Source: Spirochaetaceae bacterium
Lineage (GTDB): Bacteria > Spirochaetota > Spirochaetia > SZUA-6 > Fen-1364
Reading direction: 5' to 3'
Assembly (NCBI GenBank): GCA_003141795.1
Contig: PLNO01000037.1
Location: 1,117-20,306 of the forward strand
Length of the DNA: 19,190 nt
How positions within the stretch are numbered: the stretch's first letter is position 1; each line of letters begins with the position of its first letter. This document shows positions 1-5,823 of the stretch, in pieces. The translations under genes and the position numbers were made by a program. A model generated the notes under the pieces. It ran no database searches and was not told the DNA's origin. It worked only from the letters and a program-made list of their open reading frames with translations.

Positions 1-328
1 ACTTGAGCGTGGCGTAGTTGTCGATGATCCCATTGTGCACGACGGCAACCTTACCCCCGGCGCCGGTCTGGGGGTGCGCGTTGGCATCGTTCACACCACC
101 GTGGGTCGCCCACCGTGTATGCCCTATGCCGATCGTCGACGAGAGGCCTTCCGGGAGGATCCCTTCGAGGTTCGCCAGGTGTCCTTCCTTCTTCACGACC
201 TTGAGCCTGCCGCGGACGAGGCAGCCGATGCCGGCTGAGTCATACCCGCGGTATTCGAGCCGCTTCAACCCCTCCATGAGGATCGGGACCGCGTTTTTCG
301 CACCGACATAGCCGACGATTCCGCACAT
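1..328 (-). CDS. glmS: Glutamine--fructose-6-phosphate aminotransferase, N-terminal part (gene runs off the left edge)
   Basis: Makes glucosamine 6-phosphate from fructose 6-phosphate and glutamine, the first step toward UDP-GlcNAc for the cell wall; cytoplasmic. Only the first 109 codons are present. The protein begins MCGIVGYVG, so Cys2 is the N-terminal nucleophile of the glutaminase domain once Met is removed. It continues with the family motifs [21 protein letters not shown] and [10 protein letters not shown], all in normal order. The ATG is preceded by AGGAG at good spacing, and this ribosome binding site overlaps the stop codon of the upstream small gene (10 bp between the genes), so the two are almost certainly co-transcribed. 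The sugar-isomerase half lies outside the window. Confidence 0.97.
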   Translation of the reverse strand, partial: MCGIVGYVGAKNAVPILMEGLKRLEYRGYDSAGIGCLVRGRLKVVKKEGHLANLEGILPEGLSSTIGIGHTRWATHGGVNDANAHPQTGAGGKVAVVHNGIIDNYATLK

Positions 329-338
329 GCTCTTGCTC

Positions 339-611
339 CTATCCGTAGATGAGGCGTCTGACGCGCCGCTCCGTGAGGCCCTTGACCGCGAAGCGCATGT
401 CCGCGGCTTCCTCGAGAATGAGGCGGTAGATCTCCACGTTCTTCATGCCCGCCCGCTGGAGCTCCAGATGACGGCCGCGAACGTACTCCTCGAGGGTCAT
501 TCCGAAGTACGCGAGAGCGTCCTCGATGAAACGATCGAACGTTGTCTCTGAAATGTCGTAGGTTTCAACGACGTGCCGTTTGAACTCTGAACGGGTCATC
601 GGTCTCATCAT
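339..611 (-). CDS. Small conserved-looking protein of unknown function upstream of glmS
   Basis: A 90-residue protein I do not recognise by name. It is charged, probably all-helical, with no signal peptide, membrane segment or cysteine. Visible stretches are [28 protein letters not shown], an [13 protein letters not shown] segment, and a basic C-terminus [12 protein letters not shown] that could bind nucleic acid. Support for being real comes from context: its TAG stop merges with the AGGAG that serves glmS, leaving 10 bp between the genes. The start is ambiguous. ATGs at 611, 608 and 599 are in frame and none has a strong ribosome binding site; starting at 599 gives an 86-residue protein beginning MTRSEF. 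A role linked to amino-sugar supply is inference from position only. Confidence 0.75.
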   Translation of the reverse strand: MMRPMTRSEFKRHVVETYDISETTFDRFIEDALAYFGMTLEEYVRGRHLELQRAGMKNVEIYRLILEEAADMRFAVKGLTERRVRRLIYG

Positions 612-639
612 ACACCATTTTCCCACAAAAACCATATTT

Positions 640-657
640 TTGCCCGAAAAAGGGCAA
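640..657. promoter_or_regulatory. Perfect inverted repeat in the divergent intergenic region
   Basis: TTGCCC and GGGCAA flank a six-base GAAAAA spacer. The repeat lies between the small gene/glmS pair (minus) and the oxidoreductase gene (plus), about 30 bp upstream of the minus-strand start. It could be an operator or a short hairpin in the minus-strand leader. A related TGCCCTTTTTC string recurs at about 699-709. No bound factor can be named. Confidence 0.3.
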
Positions 658-711
658 GAATAGGAGGATAGAGTGCCGGCGCAATCGCTTCCAGAGCCTG
701 CCCTTTTTCTA

Positions 712-741
712 TTGGACGAACTTCCGACGGGATGATATGCT
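712..741 (+). promoter_or_regulatory. Possible promoter for the MDR oxidoreductase gene
   Basis: TTGGAC (712-717), an 18-bp spacer, and TATGCT (736-741) preceded by TGA, which gives an extended -10 shape. The -35 match is weak (three of six). Transcription would start near 748, two bases before the ATG at 750, which would explain the missing ribosome binding site. Confidence 0.3.
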
Positions 742-749
742 CCCGCCGT

Positions 750-1769
750 ATGATCGAGACCCAGATTGTTCGATTTGGCGGGCCCGAAGTCTTTAGAATC
801 GTCGAAAAACCGTCTCCGGTTGTTGCTCCCGGTCACGTGAGGATCAAGGTGAGCGCCGCCGGGGTCAACTTCGCGGACGTGCAGATGCGCATGGGACTGT
901 ACCCCGAAGCGCCGCACGTTCCCTTCGTTCCCGGCTACGAGGTGGCGGGCGTGATTGCGGAGCTGGGCGCGGGCGTGGACGCTTTCCGAAAGGGAGAGCG
1001 CGTGCTTGCCGCATGCAGGTTCGGCGGCTATTCGGACGAGATAGTGCTCCCCGCGTGGCAGGTGCGGCCGACCCCACGGCGGCTCTCCGACGAGGAGGCC
1101 GCGGCAATACCGATCGCCTTCATGACCGCCTGGGTTGCGCTCATCACCATGGGCAGGGTGCGGGAGGACGACAGGGTGCTCGTTACCGGAGCCGCAGGCG
1201 GCGTGGGAGGCGCGCTCGTGCAGATCGCGGCGCATGCCGGCGCCCAGGTCGTCGGCGTCGTGGGCAGCGCTGAAAAGAAGGAGATCGTGCGCGGACTGGG
1301 CGCCGGCCAGGTCCTGACCTACGCCGAGCTCGACGGCCGTGACGGGACGGACGATCGCGGTTTCTCCCTGATCGTGGACGCGCGGGGCGGGGCCGCGCTC
1401 AAAGATTCCCTCCGAAGGCTCTCCCCCGGGGGAAGGGTCGTGAGCTACGGCGTCTCTTCAATGGTGTCGGGGCTGCGCCGCTCGATACCCCGGACCCTTC
1501 TCAGTCTCCTGAGGACCCCGATTTTCACCCCCATCGGGCTTGCGATGTCCAACAGGGGGATCTTCGGCCTCAATATGCTGAAGTTCTTCGATACGCCGGA
1601 AGGGATGTCCCTTTTGACCGAGGCTCTCGACGGCACTCTGGAAGGTTTCCAGTCCGGCCGGTTCCGTGTCCATGTCGGCAAGGTGTTTCCTCTGGCAGAG
1701 GTCGGCGCAGCGCATGCTTTCCTGCAGAGCAGGAAAAGCGTGGGGAAAATAGTGCTCAGTTGCCGATAA
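750..1769 (+). CDS. NADPH:quinone oxidoreductase-like, zinc-free medium-chain dehydrogenase/reductase
   Basis: A 339-residue cytoplasmic MDR-superfamily protein. The N-terminal GroES-like domain holds GVNFADVQMRMGLYP and VPGYEVAGVI; the Rossmann domain holds VTGAAGGVGGALVQIA, the AxxGxxG-type NADP(H) loop of the quinone oxidoreductase/VAT-1 branch. The cysteine and histidine ligands of zinc alcohol dehydrogenases are not apparent, so NADPH-dependent reduction of a quinone or enone is the best guess; the substrate is unknown. An in-frame ATG also exists at 732, but homologues typically start just before a [hydrophobic]-x-FGGPEV stretch, which fits MIETQIVRFGGPEV at 750. No clear ribosome binding site precedes either start. 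It stands alone, divergent from the glmS pair and 58 bp before the DUF2089 gene, which has its own promoter. Confidence 0.88.
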   Translation: MIETQIVRFGGPEVFRIVEKPSPVVAPGHVRIKVSAAGVNFADVQMRMGLYPEAPHVPFVPGYEVAGVIAELGAGVDAFRKGERVLAACRFGGYSDEIVLPAWQVRPTPRRLSDEEAAAIPIAFMTAWVALITMGRVREDDRVLVTGAAGGVGGALVQIAAHAGAQVVGVVGSAEKKEIVRGLGAGQVLTYAELDGRDGTDDRGFSLIVDARGGAALKDSLRRLSPGGRVVSYGVSSMVSGLRRSIPRTLLSLLRTPIFTPIGLAMSNRGIFGLNMLKFFDTPEGMSLLTEALDGTLEGFQSGRFRVHVGKVFPLAEVGAAHAFLQSRKSVGKIVLSCR

Positions 1770-1793
1770 AATTTTGTTTATTAAATAAATCAA

Positions 1794-1821
1794 TTGACAA
1801 TTAAGAATATTAATATATACT
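1794..1821 (+). promoter_or_regulatory. Strong sigma-70-type promoter for the DUF2089 gene, apparently leaderless
   Basis: A perfect TTGACA (1794-1799), a 16-bp AT-rich spacer, and TATACT (1816-1821, five of six). The expected start point is about seven bases after the -10, at 1828, which is the A of the ATG. The upstream flank (1770-1793) is an A/T-rich stretch that could act as an UP element. CAATTG at 1791-1796 overlaps the -35. Confidence 0.65.
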
Positions 1822-1827
1822 TGAGGT

Positions 1828-2289
1828 ATGCTACGGAACAAGATTGATGCAAATGTCCGTTGTCCTTCGTGCAACGGACAGCTGTTTCCCCGGGTGCTCG
1901 TCTGTGACGCGTGCGGCTTGAAGATCGAGGGCGAGTTCATCATGAACGAGTTCGGATCGCTCACCCCCGACGAGCTGCATTTTCTCCGCGTCTTCATCTA
2001 CTGCGAAGGGCGGATCAGGGACATGGAAGCCGCGCTCGGCGTGAGCTATCCCACGGTGAAGGGTCACCTGGCCTCCATCAAGGCGAAGCTGAATCTCGCC
2101 GGGCACCCCGCAGCTCCGGCTGCTCCCGCTGATTCCGCACCAGAGAAGAGCGCCGCTACCGAGGCGATGAGCGAAGAACAGATCCTCGACCAGCTCGAAA
2201 CCGGCGTTCTCAGCTACAAAGATGCCGTGCGCCTGTTGCGCGCCGTCAGGAAAGAGGGGGGAGGCGACAATGAGCAGCTCGGCGGCTGA
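1828..2289 (+). CDS. DUF2089-family zinc-ribbon/HTH protein, putative regulator
   Basis: A 153-residue cytoplasmic protein matching the DUF2089 layout. An N-terminal zinc ribbon has Cys12, Cys15, Cys26 and Cys29 (CPSC...CDAC). A helical region at about 46-92 includes GRIRDMEAALGVSYPTVKGHLASIKAKL, which reads as a helix-turn-helix of the sigma-region-4/LuxR type. An Ala/Pro linker (92-112) follows, then a C-terminal helix pair EEQILDQLETGVLSYKDAVRLLRAV resembling the short helical motif that begins the next protein. The ATG at 1828 is needed to include the zinc ribbon. GAGG lies directly against it, too close for normal use, and the promoter predicts transcription starting at the ATG. The gene overlaps the next by 20 bp. 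DNA binding and autoregulation are inference. Confidence 0.88.
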   Translation: MLRNKIDANVRCPSCNGQLFPRVLVCDACGLKIEGEFIMNEFGSLTPDELHFLRVFIYCEGRIRDMEAALGVSYPTVKGHLASIKAKLNLAGHPAAPAAPADSAPEKSAATEAMSEEQILDQLETGVLSYKDAVRLLRAVRKEGGGDNEQLGG

Positions 2290-3562
2290 TCGCATCCGCG
2301 CGATGCAGGAGAAGGGGATCCTCACCCCCGAGCAGGCCGAAGAGCTGCTCGGAGCGGTGAGCGGCGGGGGGCCGGGCGCCGAGCCGGCTCAGCAGGCGGG
2401 TGCTGTCGGTGCTTCGCAGGCCGGGCGCGCAGCCGAGGATTCGGGAGCCGCAGCGGACGGGGATGATCCCGCAGATGCAGGGGAGGGATTCGAGCCTCAC
2501 GGCAGCGGACGCCCCCCGCGTTCCTTCTTCGACATGGGATGGATGGACGGCATGGTGGACGGGATCAATGCGGGGCTCGGCATATCGTCGACGTCCCGAT
2601 CGGGCAAGGGGCGCTCCCATAAGTACCGATACGACTACCACTACGAGTGGGAGCCGGGCCGCAGCGCGGGAAGCTGGAACGACCAGCGCACCTCACGGGT
2701 CGAGCAGCCCGAGGGCGATTCCTTCGAGTTCCGAGACAACCGCCTCTCGTTCAGCGAGCTCAAGGGGATCAAGCTCGTGCGATCCCGCATGAAAGACAAC
2801 TCGTTCTCCGCCTCGACACTGCGCGGCGCCGAGCTCACCGACGCGGTCATGGAGAATTGCTCGCTCACCGGCGCCTCGATCCACGACCTTTTCATCACCG
2901 ACGGCTCGATGAAAAAAGTCGCGCTGTCGGGCACCAAGATGCACGCCGTGCACGTGCGCGGCCGCTCGAGCATGAAGGACACCAAGATCTACGGCTCGGG
3001 GATCTCCCAGCTCACGCTGGACGGGGAGAGCGTCATGGAAGATACCGTCATCGCCGGCGGGGTTTTGAACACGGTGACACTCGACCGCGCGAGCAGCCTC
3101 AAGGACTGTCGGCTGAAGGGCGTCACTGCGACGAGGCTCACCCTGGAGGGGAGCCGCATCGATGACGCCCGCCTGCAGGGATGCATGCTGATGGACACCC
3201 GTCTCGTGGACAGCGAGCTCTCCGACTCGGGCCTTCGGGGGGTGCGCATGCCGAATGTCGGCATCACCGCATCGCGCATGAAAGACCTTCGCATGGACTC
3301 GATCGGTTTCCAGGGCCTGGAGATCCGCTCGACGACGCTGAAGAAAGTCCTCTTCCGCGATCTCCCCGCCCGGCTTCCCCGCTACGCGGAGAAGCTGTCC
3401 CTGCTGGAATGCACGATCGAAGACTCCGAGTTCATCGGATGCACGTTCAGCAATACGACGATACGGGGGGTCACCGTGAAGGGCGTGCGGATTCACGGCG
3501 TCGACTTCACGGGAAGGACCATCGAAACGGCGGAAGACCTCCTGGCACTTTCCCGACGATAA
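2270..3562 (+). CDS. LiaX/YvlB-like N-terminus plus pentapeptide-type beta-helix protein
   Basis: 430 residues, no signal peptide or membrane segment. Residues 1-30 (ADRIRAMQEKGILTPEQAEELLGAV) form a short two-helix motif like the start of LiaX/YvlB-type envelope-stress proteins. Residues 31-85 are an Ala/Gly/Asp-rich linker, and 86-150 are aromatic and charged (FFDMGWMDGMVDGINAGLG, then a Tyr-rich patch). Residues about 155-417 are repeats with hydrophobic positions at 174, 194, 214, 235, 256, 277, 297, 317, 337 and 357, that is every 20-21 residues, often within SxMKD. This is one coil of a quadrilateral pentapeptide-type helix, about 12 coils in all. An 18-residue insertion near 363-380 breaks the pattern before final 10-residue steps at 383, 393, 403 and 413. 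The start at 2270 has GGAGG five bases upstream and sits inside the DUF2089 gene, implying translational coupling. Function unknown; scaffold or sensor is inference. Confidence 0.85.
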   Translation: MSSSAADRIRAMQEKGILTPEQAEELLGAVSGGGPGAEPAQQAGAVGASQAGRAAEDSGAAADGDDPADAGEGFEPHGSGRPPRSFFDMGWMDGMVDGINAGLGISSTSRSGKGRSHKYRYDYHYEWEPGRSAGSWNDQRTSRVEQPEGDSFEFRDNRLSFSELKGIKLVRSRMKDNSFSASTLRGAELTDAVMENCSLTGASIHDLFITDGSMKKVALSGTKMHAVHVRGRSSMKDTKIYGSGISQLTLDGESVMEDTVIAGGVLNTVTLDRASSLKDCRLKGVTATRLTLEGSRIDDARLQGCMLMDTRLVDSELSDSGLRGVRMPNVGITASRMKDLRMDSIGFQGLEIRSTTLKKVLFRDLPARLPRYAEKLSLLECTIEDSEFIGCTFSNTTIRGVTVKGVRIHGVDFTGRTIETAEDLLALSRR

Positions 3563-3570
3563 CTAGTTGT

Positions 3571-3589
3571 CCCGACGCGAGCCGTCGGG
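3571..3589 (+). other. Short GC hairpin after the pentapeptide-type gene
   Basis: CCCGACG and CGTCGGG form a 7-bp stem around the loop CGAGC, eight bases after the stop codon. There is no T-run. It probably stabilises the mRNA 3' end together with the terminator that follows. Confidence 0.5.
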
Positions 3590-3595
3590 GGCCCT

Positions 3596-3646
3596 CGGGC
3601 ATAAAAAACCGCGGTGGAATTCTCTGCCGCGGTTTTTTATTGCCCG
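3596..3646. terminator. Bidirectional-looking rho-independent terminator
   Basis: ATAAAAAACCGCGG (3601-3614) pairs perfectly with CCGCGGTTTTTTAT (3627-3640) around a 12-base loop. Outside this, CGGGC (3596-3600) pairs with GCCCG (3642-3646) across a one-base bulge. The six-A and six-T tracts give an Rho-independent shape on both strands. It separates the DUF2089/beta-helix pair from the ABC exporter genes. Confidence 0.9.
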
Positions 3647-3692
3647 CCAAATCAAATAAATTAATAGTGAATTAAAATTTTTAATAATTGTA

Positions 3693-3732
3693 TTGACAAT
3701 TGTTAAAAAAGTGACTACTGTGTTCGTATAGT
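3693..3732 (+). promoter_or_regulatory. Promoter region for the ABC exporter genes
   Basis: Two readings are possible. TTGACA (3693-3698) has only a poor -10 at normal spacing (TACTGT, 3716-3721). A good -10, TATAGT (3727-3732), pairs with TTAAAA (3703-3708) at 18 bp. Around the TTGACA is the inverted repeat AATTGT-N4-ACAATT (3686-3701), overlapping the 8-bp palindrome ACAATTGT (3696-3703), a plausible operator. The 10-mer ATTGACAATT (3692-3701) also occurs in the DUF2089 promoter at 1793-1802. Confidence 0.4.
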
Positions 3733-3752
3733 TAAGGAAGGAGAGATCATAC

Positions 3753-4763
3753 ATGGATATCATTTCCATCAAAGGTCTTCGCAAGAGCTTCAAGGGCCGC
3801 AGAGGGAAGGGCCGACCGGCGCTCGTCGAAGCGGTTCGCGGCATCGATCTGTCAGTAGCGCAGGGCGAGATATTCGGATTCCTGGGCCCCAACGGCGCGG
3901 GCAAGAGCACGACGCTGCGGATGCTGTCGACGCTTCTGGCGCCCGACGGCGGCAGCGCGACGATCGCCGAGTGCGATCTCACCGCGGAACCGCGCAAGGT
4001 GCGCAAAGTCATCGGCTACGTGAGCCAGGCGGGGGGAACGGATCCTGACTCCACCGGCAGCGAAAACCTGCTCCTGCAGGCGGGGCTGTACGGTATGCAC
4101 AAAGATGCAGCGCGCCGCCGCACGGAGGAGCTCATCGAGGCGCTCAGCCTCACCGATTTCGTCGACAGGTTCGCCAAGACCTATTCAGGCGGCCAGAAGA
4201 GGAAGCTCGACATCGCCGTCGGGATGGTGAACAACCCGAAGATCCTGTTCCTCGACGAGCCCACCACGGGGCTGGACCCCGTGAGTCGGTCCCAGCTCTG
4301 GGCGCAGATCCGCGTGCTGCGCGACATGGGCACGACGGTGTTTCTCACGACGCACTATATGGAGGAGGCGGACGCCCTCTGCGATCGCATCGCCATCATG
4401 GACAAGGGCCTCATCGTGGCGCAGGGGAGCCCCTCTGAGCTGAAGGCCGCGGTCCAGGGCGATATCGTCTCCCTCACCGTGAATCACGTGCCCAACGCGC
4501 CCGCCATCGCCCTGCAGGTTTTAAAAGGACACGAGCTCATCCGCGAGATCAGCGACGAAGGCGGCAGCCTCCGCCTGGTCGTTACCCACGGGGGCGAGGC
4601 GCTTCCGGTGATCCTGCGCCTGCTGGAGGGCACGGGTGTCGGAATCGCGAACGTGGCCCTCTCCCGGCCGTCCCTGGACGACGTGTTCCTCCGGGCGACC
4701 GGTCATTCCCTGAAGGAGGATGCCATCGTTGCAGCCTCCCCAAACGCAGCCCACAAGGAGTAG
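3753..4763 (+). CDS. ABC-2 exporter ATP-binding protein, DrrA type
   Basis: 336-residue ATPase that would power a two-component exporter with the permease encoded next. Walker A is GPNGAGKST (45-53), the Q-loop is near YVSQAGG (89-95), the signature is YSGGQKRKLDIA (144-155), Walker B is ILFLDEP (164-170), and the switch histidine is His201 in TTHYMEEA. The C-terminal 100 residues, ending in a DDVFLRATG motif, are the accessory domain usual in daunorubicin-resistance (DrrA) and related exporters. A good ribosome binding site (AAGGAGAG) precedes the ATG. The stop codon sits three bases before the permease start. Substrate unknown: drug, lipid or peptide export are all compatible. Placement behind the DUF2089/beta-helix pair suggests a role in envelope or antimicrobial stress. 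Confidence 0.93.
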   Translation: MDIISIKGLRKSFKGRRGKGRPALVEAVRGIDLSVAQGEIFGFLGPNGAGKSTTLRMLSTLLAPDGGSATIAECDLTAEPRKVRKVIGYVSQAGGTDPDSTGSENLLLQAGLYGMHKDAARRRTEELIEALSLTDFVDRFAKTYSGGQKRKLDIAVGMVNNPKILFLDEPTTGLDPVSRSQLWAQIRVLRDMGTTVFLTTHYMEEADALCDRIAIMDKGLIVAQGSPSELKAAVQGDIVSLTVNHVPNAPAIALQVLKGHELIREISDEGGSLRLVVTHGGEALPVILRLLEGTGVGIANVALSRPSLDDVFLRATGHSLKEDAIVAASPNAAHKE

Positions 4764-4766
4764 GCA

Positions 4767-5528
4767 ATGAAGTTCTTCAAGGATCTCGGATACGTCTTCG
4801 TCCGCAATGTGAAGGGGACTCTTCGCAACCCCGTCTGGCTGTTCGTCGGGTTCTTCCAGCCCATCCTCTACCTGCTCCTCTTCGCCCCGCTGCTCAAGAA
4901 CCTCGCGGGGGTGCCGGGCTTTCCCCAGGGGGGCGCCTACACGGTGTTCACACCCGGCCTGCTGGTGATGCTCGCGTTGTTCGGCACCGTGTACGCAGGC
5001 TTCACGCTGATCGACCACATCCGCCAGGGCCTTCTCGAGCGGCTGCTCGTGACGCCGGCGAACAGGCTGGCGATCCTTCTGGGATACATCCTGCGCGACA
5101 TCGTGACGCTCGTCATCCAGTCCGCAATCGTGGTCTGCATCGCCCTGCCGCTGGGCCTGAAGGTGAGCGCCACGGGTCTCCTCATCACCTTCGGCTTCAT
5201 GATCCTCACGGCGCTGCTGACCGCCTCGTTCTCCTACGGGATGGCCATGGTGCTCAAGCGGGAGGATTCGATGGCGTCCGTGCTCAACATGATCGCCACG
5301 CCGCTCATGCTCCTCTCCGGCATCACCCTGCCGCTCACCCTCGCGCCGAAGATCATCCAGTCCATCGCTTCGGTGAACCCCTTCGCCTACGAGGTCACGG
5401 CGACCCGTTCGCTGTTCCTCGGGAACTTCACCGACCCCTCGATCCTCGTCGGTTTCCTGTTCCTCGGCGCCCTGGCAGTGCTCGCCTTCTGGTGGGCGAT
5501 CCGCTCGTTCCGCAGGGCGGCGGCCTAA
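4767..5528 (+). CDS. ABC-2 type permease, DrrB family
   Basis: 253-residue inner-membrane protein with about six hydrophobic segments: near 20-45, 55-80, 98-125, 133-160, 167-192 and 222-245. The run LLERLLVTPANRLAILLG and the helix before the last periplasmic loop are typical of DrrB/ABC-2 permeases, and VNPFAYEVTATRSLFLGNF is the conserved region following that loop. AAGGAG (4755-4760) overlaps the ATPase stop codon and sits well for the ATG at 4767, so the pair is translated as one unit. It would form the transmembrane half-channel, probably as a dimer with two ATPase subunits. Transcription probably ends at the terminator at 5718-5763. Confidence 0.93.
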   Translation: MKFFKDLGYVFVRNVKGTLRNPVWLFVGFFQPILYLLLFAPLLKNLAGVPGFPQGGAYTVFTPGLLVMLALFGTVYAGFTLIDHIRQGLLERLLVTPANRLAILLGYILRDIVTLVIQSAIVVCIALPLGLKVSATGLLITFGFMILTALLTASFSYGMAMVLKREDSMASVLNMIATPLMLLSGITLPLTLAPKIIQSIASVNPFAYEVTATRSLFLGNFTDPSILVGFLFLGALAVLAFWWAIRSFRRAAA

Positions 5529-5581
5529 GAGCCCTCCCGTCGCGCAAGGGGCGAGCGGGTACAGGGTGCCGCGGGCGGCAG

Positions 5582-5676
5582 CCGTCTGCGAAGCAGACGG
5601 CGAAAGCCTACGGGAGCGAGCCCCTAGCCATGGAGGGCGGAGGCGAGCGAGTGCAGGGATGCACGGGAGCGAGCCC
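5582..5676. repeat. GC-rich intergenic repeat element with hairpins and a 14-bp direct repeat
   Basis: The 295-bp gap 5529-5823 has no credible gene. It holds ACGGGAGCGAGCCC twice (5610-5623 and 5663-5676), each just after a hairpin: CCGTCTGC-GAA-GCAGACGG (5582-5600) and GTGCA-GGGA-TGCAC (5651-5664). CCATGG also occurs twice (5628-5633, 5698-5703). This looks like a dispersed REP-like element sitting in a transcript 3' region, but copies elsewhere cannot be seen from here. Confidence 0.55.
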
Positions 5677-5717
5677 AGTAGCTCAAACGCCCCGCGGCCA
5701 TGGGGCTCGTTCAAGGA

Positions 5718-5763
5718 GGGCTGCACAGCACGCCGGGGCGTGCGAAGGCAGCCCCTTTTTTTT
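5718..5763 (+). terminator. Rho-independent terminator of the ABC exporter operon
   Basis: GGGCTGC (5718-5724) pairs with GCAGCCC (5748-5754) around an inner hairpin GCACGC-CGGG-GCGTGC (5728-5743), followed by eight T residues (5756-5763). Direction is plus strand, ending transcripts from the exporter genes before the carboxylase gene. Confidence 0.88.
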
Positions 5764-5784
5764 CCCCCGGTCCCCCCGAAACGG

Positions 5785-5813
5785 TTGACTTCCCCCGCAG
5801 TCCATCCCAAATT
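5785..5813 (+). promoter_or_regulatory. Weak candidate promoter for the PEP carboxylase gene
   Basis: TTGACT (5785-5790), a 17-bp spacer, and CAAATT (5808-5813, three of six). If used, transcription would begin near 5820, about four bases before the ATG. It is listed because some promoter must lie between the terminator and the ATG, only 60 bp apart. Confidence 0.25.
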
Positions 5814-5823
5814 CGATTCACCC

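Noticed and set aside
329..660. A glmS ribozyme/riboswitch leader
   Set aside because: Only 10 bp separate glmS from the upstream coding gene, so there is no room for the roughly 150-200 base ribozyme directly before it.
5582..5676. CRISPR array
   Set aside because: Only two copies of a 14-bp repeat are present, each next to a hairpin, with no regular spacers and no cas genes nearby.
5566..5823. N-terminal extension of PEP carboxylase in the same frame
   Set aside because: This stretch contains a rho-independent terminator and repeats, and the family does not have such an extension; the ATG at 5824 gives normal length.
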